Assembly: GCF_040939455.1 (NCBI RefSeq)
Contig: NC_134113.1
Location: 10,836,501-10,900,500, forward strand
Source: Microcebus murinus
Taxonomy: Eukaryota; Chordata; Mammalia; Primates; Cheirogaleidae
Direction: 5' to 3'
DNA length: 64,000 bases
Shown here: piece after piece, positions 55,253 to 64,000 of the stretch
How the letters are laid out: each line of letters starts with the position of its first letter
How positions within the stretch are numbered: the first letter of the stretch is position 1
The notes under the pieces: model-generated
Told to the model about the DNA's origin: nothing
Databases searched by the model: none
Seen by the model: only the letters and a program-made list of their open reading frames with translations
Program-made: the position numbers and the translations under genes

Positions 55253-55341
55253 CTTGGTTGGTCGGTTGGTCGGTTGGTCGGTTGGTTGGTTGGTTGGTTG
55301 GTTGGTTGGTTGGTTGGTTGGTTGGTTAGTTAGTTAGTTAT
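55253..55341 (+). repeat. (TTGG)n / (TTAG)n microsatellite
   Basis: About 75 bases of TTGG units, with alternating GGTC/GGTT units at the 5' end, then several TTAG units. It lies between a CpG-rich block and an Alu. Confidence 0.95.
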
Positions 55342-55355
55342 AAACAGAGCACACT

Positions 55356-56239
<884 letters not shown>

Positions 56240-56260
<21 letters not shown>

Positions 56261-56302
56261 GAAAAGAAAAGAAAGAAAGGAAGGAGAGAGAGAGAGAAAA
56301 GG
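56240..56302 (+). repeat. A-rich / GA-rich simple sequence
   Basis: Poly(A) followed by (AAAAG)n, (AAAGG)n and (GA)n, at the break in the old L1 block. Confidence 0.9.
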
Positions 56303-56424
56303 ATGATATAAGAAATTAGGATCACTGGCCAATCCTACTGACGACAGCAGGAGCAACTCCTCCATCCCTGGCGCCAAATACTGGCCACTTGAAGCCAGCA
56401 ATGTACAAAAGACAATACGCCGTG

Positions 56425-56800
56425 ACTGCATTAGTTAGGGTATAGTTTAAGCTGCTTTAACAAAAAGATCTGAAGCCATGGTGGCTTAAAGAAGTCAGAA
56501 GCGTATTTCTCTCTCAGGTCTAGGGTGAGTGGGTCCAGCTCTGCCACCCTCCGCATGCACATGGCCTCCAGGATTGCATCTCTACGCCCTAGTCTTTGGG
56601 GAGAGGGAAAAGAGGTGTAGAACAAATGGTTTGGCCTCCAAGGAGATGATTCAGCAGTTGCTCACATCATTTGCATTTGCACCTCTTTTCCCTAAACATC
56701 ATCACAGGGCCACACCTTGCTGTGAGGGAGACTGAGAAACACGGGGTGCAGGCACGTGGCTGCCTACGCCTGTGGGGGGTCTTTCTTATTAAAAGGAATA
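56425..56800. repeat. Insertion interrupting the old L1 block, family unresolved
   Basis: 'gcattagttagggtatagtt' then 'taagctgctttaacaaaaag' and 'catggtggcttaaagaagtc' looks like a reversed LTR-type or similar old repeat that splits the L1 at 56260/56880. Confidence 0.4.
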
Positions 56801-56879
56801 AATGGAGAATGGCAGTTGTAACATTCCTATCCCCACACACCCATTTGCTAAGTCAGGTCTATCCAGGGATGCCAGGGTG

Positions 56880-58780
56880 ATTGAACATTAGAAAACGTAT
56901 TAGTATTATTCACAGTATCTCCATAGACACAGAAGCATTCAATAAAATTAAATACTTATGATAAAACCAAACAAAACTGTTGTTACTAAGAATAGCAGGG
57001 GAGCTCTTTAACTGGTGACAGTATCTGCCACGGGGCCTGCGGTAAATGTCAGGCTCGGTGGTGAAATACCAGGAGCATTCTCCTTAAAACTGGGAACACG
57101 ACAAGGATGCCTGTCACACTGATTCTATTCAGTCTCCCAATAAAGGCTCCAGACACGCCAGGGAATTACTGTGATAAAAATAGGGAAGGAAGAAATAAAA
57201 CTGTCATTTTTCGCAAATGATAAGACTGTCTATAAAGACGGTTTTAGACTTGTCAGCAGCAAAATCTTTACACAAATTACAGTAAGGCTTTCCATCCAGG
57301 TATCTCTCTACATGAGTCCAACATGCAAAACCTGACATTTCCCCTACGCGTAGGCAACAAATCGAAAATTCAATTAAAAAATAGTAGTTACAATGGCACC
57401 GAAAGTAATAAAGTGTCAAGGAATCAATCTTTCGAAAAATGTGCATGACCTTTCTGGAGGAAAATTGTAAAACTTTTATTGAAAGATATAAAGAGGAAAT
57501 ATACCATGTTAATGGATAGGAAGACTCGATATTATAAAGATGTCAGTTCTCCTCAAGCTCCTCTGGAAATTGAGTACAATTCTAATTAGCATCCTGACAC
57601 CATTTTTCTGGGAGCTTGACAAGTTTATTCTAAAATTTATATGGAAGAGCAAAGGGTCAGTGGTAATTAAAACAATTTTGGAAACATGCAAGTGAGGAGG
57701 AATTGCCCTGCTGAATATAAAGACCTGATTAGAACCGCGGTAGCTGAGGCCGTGCTGTGCTGGCTCCGGGGGCACAAGGGGATGCACAAGGGCACCGGCA
57801 GATGCAGAAACTTAGGAAAACACTCAAACAGGCTCCTGGCACATGAGATGGTGTGGCCGCAGCTCGCTGGGCAAAAGCAGGCAGCGCTACCCACTAGAAG
57901 GTTCTGAAGCAATCGGTCATGGAGACAATGAAATTACATCCGTATCACACAAAAATTAAAGGCAGCCCCTATGCCACCCCCTCTAAAATCTGTCCCAAGT
58001 GTGTAAAGACTCACATATGAAAAGCAAAACTTTAACACCTTTAAAAAATATATATAGGAGAATACCTTTATGAAATTGGGAGAAGGAAGGGAATTCTTGA
58101 ACAAGACTCACTCAAAAAGCACTTAACCATTATTAGGAAATAAAGTTGAAATTTGACTACATACAAATAACAATCTCATTTATTAAATGTCACAACTTAT
58201 TAAAAGGCATCCCATAGACTGCAAGAAAGATGTGCAATGCTTCTAGCAATTCAGTGTTGGAATCATGATATACAAAGAACTTCTCCAAATAAATATTAAG
58301 AGAAAAACAAATACCCCAATGGAGAAATGAACAAAAGGTAGGAAAAGGCAATTTATGGAACAGGAAACACAAATGCTTAACAAACACTTGCAAGATGCTC
58401 AGTACCACTGGAAATCGCTTAATGTAAATTAAAAGCACAAGGAGATGCCAAGTCACACCCACAAGGTCTGCAAAAGTGTAAAGCCGTCCAGGCCAAGTGC
58501 GGGCAAGGGTGTGGCCGAGGGGGATTTCTGGAGATGACGCAGCACGGCCACGGTGCAAGATGCGTGCGTCCTGCAGCTCTGCCGTCCTGCCTCTAGGGAG
58601 ACCTCACGCAGCCTCCCGGGAGCCCACGGTGTTCACAGGAGAATGTCTGCAGTGCAGACTTTGCGAGCCACTTACACATCCATTAACAGCAGATTGGATA
58701 GATTCGTTTTGATGAATTCTGTAATGGAACATCACTTACCAGGAAAAACAACTAAACAAGAACTCTAAGTTACACATTTT
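56880..58780 (+). mobile_element. Old L1 ORF2 and 3' region fragment
   Basis: Plus-strand L1-like sequence: 'acgacaaggatgcctgtcac' (reverse-transcriptase region), 'ggcaccgaaagtaataaa', then more 3' parts such as 'tttatatggaagagcaaagg'. It is too decayed to give a long reading frame. Confidence 0.7.
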
Positions 58781-58934
58781 CCGACACCCTGCGGGGTGGG
58801 GCTTGTGCCTCTTAAATCCCAAGGCCTGGGGTGGGGAGAAGGGACACGGCTGATGCCGAGTGGCACCAGGATGAGAGCTAGGACCTCGGTGGGGACGATC
58901 CCCCCAGGCTGGCTAGGGACGGAAGAGGCTGCCC

Positions 58935-59000
58935 AATGAGGGAATGAGCTCCCCATCATTGGAAGTATGTGAGCCGAGACTGGATGGCTGCTCTGTGGCA
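58935..59000 (+). repeat. Dispersed element, copy C
   Basis: 'gggaatgagctccccatcat' then 'tggaagtatgtgagccgaga' and 'ctggatggctgc' align with copies A and B; this is the most consensus-like of the three. Confidence 0.4.
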
Positions 59001-59284
59001 GTGAACCAGGCACTGTGTATCCGTGGTGCAAGGGCGGGTGGGATACAGAGCCGCGCTCCTGAGTCTGTCCAGGCTTTGTGACTCTGCTAAGCTGCCAGGA
59101 GGCCTTGTGGTTCTGTGATTCAGTGAGTTTGCAAAGTGTGGCCAAAAGGAAGTTTTCTGGGAGCCATCCAACGGTGAAATTTTTCCCTGTTCCCTTGCAC
59201 GTATGAGCTTTCTGTTCTTTTGGAAGTGATGTAAGCATCTTCCTATTAAATGTTGCATGTACCTTTAAATTTTTTCTGCCTCAG

Positions 59285-59786
59285 AAATTTAATAAAACAA
59301 AAAAAATTTTTTTAAAGAGGATGGGACTAAATGAATAATCAAATGTGACACGTCCCCATGATGGACACTGCTCGGTAACAAAAGGCACAGACCGCGGCAC
59401 ATGCAGCAGCATGGATGGATCTCGAAAGCGTGCCGAGTGAAAGAGCCTCACGTGAGATGCCACACACTGTGCGACCCCGTTTATGTGACATTCTAGAAAA
59501 CGCAAAGTAGCTACAGTGGCAGAAAGCAGATCAGCGCTTGTGCGCGTGAGTTGGGTGGTGGGGTGGAGGTGGGGAGAGACGGAGGCGTGAACTGCACGGG
59601 GCTGGGAGGAAAGTTCCATGGTGGTGGAGATGTTCTGCGTGTTCTGTGTCTTGGCTGCGGTGGGGGTTTCATGGGTATACATATCTGTGGAAATGAATGG
59701 AATTGTGCACTTTAAATGGACACGATTTATTATATGCAAATTATATTTCAATATAGATACTTGGACCAAAAAAAAAAAAAAAGAAA
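59285..59786 (+). mobile_element. L1 3' end fragment with poly(A)
   Basis: It contains 'gcagcatggatggatctcga' and the familiar L1 3' end 'attgtgcactttaaatgg', then 'atttcaatatagatac' and a poly(A). An Alu follows directly. Confidence 0.7.
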
Positions 59787-60090
59787 GGGCAGGGCACGGT
59801 GGCTTGGGTCCATATTCCCAGCACTCTGGGAGGCCAAGGCAGGAGGATCACTTGAGGCTAGGAGTTTGGGACCAGCCTGGGCAGCATAGAGAGACCTCGT
59901 CTCTAAAAGAAGAAAATTAGCTGGGCGTGGTGGTACCCACCTGTGGGCCCAGCTACTCAGGAGACTGAGGCGGCAGGATAGCCTGAGCCCAGGAGTTTGA
60001 GGTTGCAGTGCGCTATGATCACGCGACTGCAATCCAGCATGGGTGACAGAGCGAGACCCTGTGTTTAAAAAAAAGAGAGAGAGAGAGAAA
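59787..60090 (+). mobile_element. Alu SINE, older J-like type
   Basis: Dimer from 'gggcagggcacggtggct' to 'gacagagcgagaccctgt', then an A-rich/GA-rich tail. It is more divergent than the other two, and its right arm has 'gcgctatgatcacgcgactg', as in older Alus. It lies directly behind the poly(A) of an L1 3' end. Confidence 0.88.
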
Positions 60091-60894
60091 GAAGGTGAGG
60101 AGGCTAGACCAGAGGTCGGGGCTGCTGCATCATGATCATGGCCTTGGTCATGTGAACTTGGGCCTCATTCTCCCCACCTGTGAAACAGGAATCAAATAAG
60201 GAAACAGATTCACTCCCAGTGCGGTGGCACAAGTGCATCAGCCTGGACAAGTTGGTGAGCCTCAGTGTATCTCGGTTTCCTCGTCTGTAAACTGGGGGAG
60301 CAGTGGAGCCCCAGCACCTGTGCTTACAGCAGTGCTTGCCGTTCTGGGGCACGCAGGTACGCTCCTGTCCTTCTAGCCCGCGCCCACCTGCCGCTGTTGT
60401 CAGAGCTGCCTCACTTCCCCCACTCGCCATCCTGCTGGCCCTGGCTGTCCCCAACCCAGGACCTCCTACAAACGGAGGACATTCCAAGAGAAGGGGTCCA
60501 GGGTTCCTGTGTCATTCTCAGTGCTGGTTACAAGTTCTTCAGCGGCAGCTTTCTGTTCTTCCATGTTTTGTATCCACTGCAGTTACCAAGCCCAGAGCTA
60601 GGTATTCAGGTGACGTATAATTGATGCATGTAGAATGAAGGAGGGAGTCAATGGCTTTAAGTCAGGGAGAGTTTTTGCCTGGGCTGTCCTGGAGAAGTAG
60701 CTTTCTTGGAATAGAAAGCAGGTGCGATTTTAGTATCACCATGGCCATGCATGGTTGGGCAGGTTGTGTACTGCACAAAAAGCTCCTTCCTAGGAGAGTA
60801 AGGGATAAAAATCAGCACATATACAACTTTCCAAGCCATGTGGCCACACTCGTTGGATGTGTGTTTCCAGAGAGGTGCATCATTATTCTTTTAT

Positions 60895-61110
60895 CTTCCT
60901 TTTCCTTTCTTTTAAAAAATGTTTTGTTCTGGACTAATTTTAGATTTACAGAAAAGTTGCAAAGATAGTAAGACAGTTCACATATATCTTTCACCCAGTT
61001 TTCCCTTATGTTAATGTCATTTACATAATCACAGCATGTTTGTGAAAACTAAGAAATTACTATTGGCATAGTCCTAGTACAATTTCAGATTTGACTTGGA
61101 TTTTACTACT
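60895..61110 (-). mobile_element. L1-type 3' UTR fragment, minus orientation
   Basis: Plus-strand text 'tttagatttacagaaaagtt' followed by 'gcaaagatagtaagacagtt' is a common old L1 remnant in reverse orientation. The subfamily is not resolved. Confidence 0.5.
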
Positions 61111-61234
61111 TTTTCCACTAATGTTCTCTATTTAAAAGCTAATTTAATTATTTGACTTAATTTAAGAAGTTGCATCTATACATGAAACATTTGCTTTTTT
61201 TCCCCTCAAGAACTATGGATGAATTCTTTTTTTA

Positions 61235-61425
61235 AAAAAAAATATTTATTTAATTTATTTATAACTGACACCATAATTGTACATGTTCAGGAGCACAATG
61301 TGATGTTTCAGCACAGGTAATGATCAAATCGGGTAATTACCACGTCTGTCACTTTAAACAGTTATCGTTTCTTTGTGGTGACAACATTGAAAATCGTCTC
61401 TTGTAGCTATCTTGACGCATACACC
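61235..61425 (-). mobile_element. L1 3' UTR fragment, minus orientation
   Basis: It reads as a reverse L1 3' UTR ('taatgatcaaatcgggtaat', 'ttatcgtttctttgtggtga'), similar to the 3' UTR part at 46410-46460. Confidence 0.6.
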
Positions 61426-62194
61426 ACACTGCTATTTGCCGTGGCCACCCTGCCGTGTGGTAGAACACAGAACTCGCCTTCCGTCCAAGCGTGACTCCAC
61501 TGATGCTCTCTCTGTTCGGGCGTCCGGGGTGCGCACTGCAGAAATGCCCGAGGGGCTGGCGGGTGGGGAAGAATGAGGGTGTAGAGGAGCATCCAGGACA
61601 AGTCCGAAGGTGGCCTGTGAGGGAGGGGCCTCGGCGTGGCCCTGGCCTCCTGGCCTCCTGACCCCAGCTGGGGCCGTGAAGTGCTTCCCACCGTCTCACT
61701 CAGCCCGTGCAGAGCGCAGAGGAAAGACATCTGTGTGTTGGTGGCCTTACTAGTTGACTTGCCCAAGGGTCAGAGTAGGCTCTTGAGGAAGTTGCATTTC
61801 CCTTTCCGCAAAAGCCATCTTCACGAACCCGGGAGCTCGTGTGAACCGCTCTGGAAAGGTCAGCCTCCGGCGCCTGGGGGACGCTGGGCTCTGCGTCCAG
61901 CAGCCCCGGCCTTCCGCACCTCCTGTGGGTTTCCTGGCTGGTCCTGAGTGACGAGTCCAGGGTGGGTGGCCAGTGGCTCTGCACCTCCACTCCCTTGCCT
62001 TCTCCCTGGAGCTGGAAACATGCTGGGTTGGGGAGTGGTAGCGACGGAGCCGGCTGAGGAGAGCTGATGTTTTCCTGAGTCTGTCCAGGGAGCCCTCCTG
62101 GCTAAGGGGGAGCACGCACTCTCCCCACGAGCTGAGAACTCAAGTTTTGTCCCCCAGACAGCAGCTGGGGCAAGAAGGACTCAGAGTCACCTGC

Positions 62195-62290
62195 CCTTGG
62201 GGTTGATTTCTGGCTGAGTGGTCCTAGTGAGTCACCTGACTTCTCAGACCCTCAGTTTCTGCATCAGTGCAATGGGCCACGGTTCCCAGT
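62195..62290 (+). repeat. MIR SINE upstream of RAC2
   Basis: 'gtcacctgacttctcagacc' then 'ctcagtttctgcatcagtgc' and 'aatgggccac' is sense MIR, about 0.8 kb upstream of the RAC2 ATG. Confidence 0.7.
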
Positions 62291-62929
62291 CCCCTGGCCT
62301 CGGACAGGCGTGGCTGGTATGGGTGCTGCCCGCCACTCCCCATCAGCCGGCCCCGCCTCCCTTCCTGCCTCATCGCCCCCTCCCCGCCACCTCTCCGCCC
62401 CGCCACCCAGGGACTCCTGCACAGGCCTGGCCCGGGCAGCCTCCTGCCTTCACTCGGGCAGTGCCCCACCTGCAGTGCCCTCTCTCGGACGCCACGTGTC
62501 CAGGGCCAGCTTGAATGCCACCTTGCAGGCCCCCGGCTCTCCCTCTTGGTGACTCTGAGGTTTTCTCTCTGTAGATCCCTGTGGCCCCATTACTTCCTGC
62601 CTCACGAGGTCACGCTTTCCCCTCTCCAAAGAGTGTGAATTCTAGGGACGGGCTGTGTCCCTCGAATGCTGGAAGCACCAGCACCAGTACTGTGCCTGGC
62701 ACACAATAGGCACTCTTTAAATGCTATGCTTACAATCGAGGGGAGCAGAATTCTTGGAAACTTCGAGTTCTTGGAGAACCACCTCTGGGCCTGCTCCAAG
62801 GGCAGGAGTCTCCAGCGGGATGCCCCAGATCCCCTGCGGGAGCCCGAGCAGGTGCCGTGGGGACGGGACTCGGGCCAGCCCCGCACCTGAGCGCCCCAGC
62901 TGCTCTTTGGCTGCACGCCCCGCCCTCTG

Positions 62930-63096
62930 CAAACGGCTGTGGGGCAGCCGCTTGGGCAAGTTCCCCTTCCGCTTCCTCCTGCCTCCTGCGCCCGCTGCTG
63001 CTCAGCCCGGCCGCGCCAGCCTCTCCACGCCCCTGGTGCCGCAGACACGCTCGGCCCTGAGCTGTCACCGCCGCCGCTGCCCAGGCTCCAGACACG
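62930..63096 (+). promoter_or_regulatory. RAC2: RAC2 5' UTR and core promoter region (predicted)
   Basis: GC-rich, CpG-rich and without a TATA box. It contains a polypyrimidine/ETS-type cluster at 62961-62980 and several CCGCC words. The start site is not visible; a 5' UTR of roughly 100-130 nt is inferred from family knowledge. Confidence 0.6.
62961..62980 (-). promoter_or_regulatory. Clustered ETS/PU.1-type sites upstream of RAC2
   Basis: On the minus strand this reads AGGAGGAAGCGGAAGGGGAA: overlapping GAGGAAG and CGGAAG words, about 120-135 bp upstream of the RAC2 ATG. It fits a leukocyte promoter. Motif match only. Confidence 0.5.
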
Positions 63097-63131
63097 ATGC
63101 AGGCCATCAAGTGTGTGGTGGTGGGAGATGG
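63097..63131 (+). CDS. RAC2: RAC2 first coding exon (partial gene)
   Basis: The ATG at 63097-63099 opens MQAIKCVVVGDG and the exon ends two bases into the next glycine codon before gtaggt. This 35-base coding exon ends inside the P-loop (GDGAVGKT in Rho GTPases), the same split known for RAC1. The rest of the gene lies beyond the window. RAC2 is the haematopoietic Rac GTPase; in its GTP form it drives actin remodelling and activates the phagocyte NADPH oxidase. Start context is fair (A at -3, C at +4). Divergent adjacency to CYTH4 matches the recalled human 22q12.3 order in opposite orientation. RAC1 and RAC3 start with the same residues, so the call leans on this synteny and on there being an intron (not a processed copy). 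Confidence 0.93.
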
Positions 63132-64000
63132 GTAGGTACCTGGCTGGACTTCCTCGCAGCCCCTCCTGGACACCCCGAGACCGTCCACCCTGGCGCCCGG
63201 GGACGGCCCTGCCCCGCAGACGTAGGTGTCCTGGGGCGAAGCTGGGAGAGTCGCCTCCTTCGCCCAGGACCCGGAGGGGACACCCTGGGGTGGGCTGAGG
63301 ACAGCTTCGCTCTCCTCGGCCCACCCCACCCCGGAAGCCACCTGGGTGGAGGGTGCAGGACTGCAAGTGGGGTTTCCTGGGGTCCCTTGCCTGTACCCCA
63401 GAATCTGGGGACAGGTCTCCCAGGAAGCTCGGCCTCAGTCTTCAACTCTGTGGATGCAGGTGGAAGGTGGAAAACCAAAAATTGGGCCTTGGTCTCCAGG
63501 CTGACCCGGGCTCTGGTCACTGGCTTGGTGCTGCTGTGCGGCGTTGGGCAGGTCACAGCACCTCTCTGAGCCTCAGCTTGGCCATCTGGGAAGGGGCCTA
63601 TGCTCCTAGGGTTGCTGTGGGGTCACTTGAGATATGCTGAGTGTCTGTCTTGCCAGCGTGTGCCCAATAAATGTCCCCTCCTTGCCGCCCCCCTTCCCTC
63701 CCTGTAGCCGCTGGCTTGGGAGCGTCTGCAGGGATGAAGGCAGGGAGCAGAGGGCAAGGGGGCTGCTGAGAGGCAGGGGGAGGGAGGGAGGAATGGACAA
63801 GGCTGGGAGGGTGACTGTGGGGACCAGGCTGGGCCGAGGGCCCCCCTCAGTTGTCAGAGCTCAGTGGCCTTAGGCTATCACGTCCCATGTGCCTCAGTTT
63901 CCTCATCTGTAAAATGACAGGTCCAAACTGTCTGTCTCTCGTGCCTGCCAGCGACAACTCAGGGTCCAGCCCACAGCCCCTCCTGGGGTTTTCTGTTAAG
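63132..64000 (+). other. RAC2: RAC2 intron 1 (5' part)
   Basis: It begins gtaggt and runs off the window. It contains a near full-length MIR in sense orientation at 63520-63670 and a second MIR piece at 63880-63930. No further coding exon is visible. Confidence 0.85.
63520..63670 (+). repeat. MIR SINE in RAC2 intron 1
   Basis: Sense MIR from 'gttgggcaggtcacagcacc' through 'ctctctgagcctcagcttgg' to 'gtgcccaataaatg'. Confidence 0.8.

Larger units (their letters stand above)
62821..63250. promoter_or_regulatory. CpG-rich block over RAC2 exon 1
   Basis: By hand count, about 25 CpG in 300 bp around 62821-63120 at roughly two-thirds G+C (observed/expected near 0.7), and CpG stays frequent to about 63250. 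This marks the RAC2 5' end. Confidence 0.6.

Noticed and set aside
54260..55333. 357-codon open frame on the plus strand ending in a GWLVGWLV repeat
   Set aside because: It reads through a MaLR-type LTR, the CpG-rich block and the (TTGG)n repeat. The end is simply the translated microsatellite.
63097..63131. Considered a processed RAC pseudogene instead of RAC2 exon 1
   Set aside because: The reading stops at a proper GT donor at the known Rac exon 1 boundary, is preceded by a CpG-rich promoter and sits beside CYTH4 as expected.
62602..63569. Long open frames on both strands across RAC2 exon 1
   Set aside because: They are CpG-island shadows; the real coding exon is only 35 bases and is too short to stand out as a frame.

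Overview
The window is mammalian nuclear DNA, gene-poor and rich in interspersed repeats. The two full-length Alu-type SINEs at about 44086 and 55356 carry features I associate with strepsirrhine (lemur-like) Alus, so the source is most likely a strepsirrhine primate, probably a lemuriform; I cannot name the species. MIR and L2 remnants, old L1 pieces, a MaLR-type LTR and DNA-transposon fossils make up most of the remaining recognisable sequence.

Two genes can be supported. CYTH4 (cytohesin-4, an ARF guanine-nucleotide exchange factor of leukocytes) lies on the minus strand. Its 13 coding exons run from the ATG at 38706-38708 to the stop at 12663-12665. They join into 1185 bases, 394 codons plus stop, with GT-AG boundaries and compatible phases throughout. 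The 3' UTR probably ends just below the AATAAA at 10961-10966 (minus strand). RAC2 (the haematopoietic Rho-family GTPase) begins on the plus strand: only its first coding exon (63097-63131, MQAIKCVVVGDG) and the start of intron 1 are in the window. The genes are divergently transcribed, about 24 kb apart.

Layout: 1-10944, intergenic DNA downstream of CYTH4, with an isolated CpG-rich block at 2101-2580, a hAT-like fossil, a MER5A-like fossil and several MIR/L2 pieces. 10945-38860, CYTH4. 38861-62820, intergenic DNA with a (CA)25 tract, three Alus, two large L1 pieces in opposite orientation, an older L1 block, a MaLR-type LTR, a short processed retro-insertion and a second isolated CpG-rich block at 54880-55195. 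62821-63250, the CpG-rich RAC2 promoter and first exon. 63132-64000, RAC2 intron 1.

Both genes act in white blood cells: CYTH4 loads GTP on ARF proteins at PIP3-containing membrane, and RAC2 drives actin remodelling and the phagocyte oxidase. Both promoters lack an obvious TATA box, are GC-rich and carry ETS/PU.1-type GGAA motifs. Between them lie two divergently oriented CTCF-like motifs (52179-52192 minus, 54975-54988 plus).

I saw no sign of a new protein system. The most notable non-genic signals are a 65-bp inverted repeat (62/65 identical) in CYTH4 intron 5, the CTCF-like pair, a 12-bp-flanked processed insertion ending in Tigger-like sequence, and a 48-nt unbroken purine/pyrimidine alternation just upstream of the CYTH4 promoter. 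Most long open frames here are GC-rich chance frames or shadows of exons and repeats.
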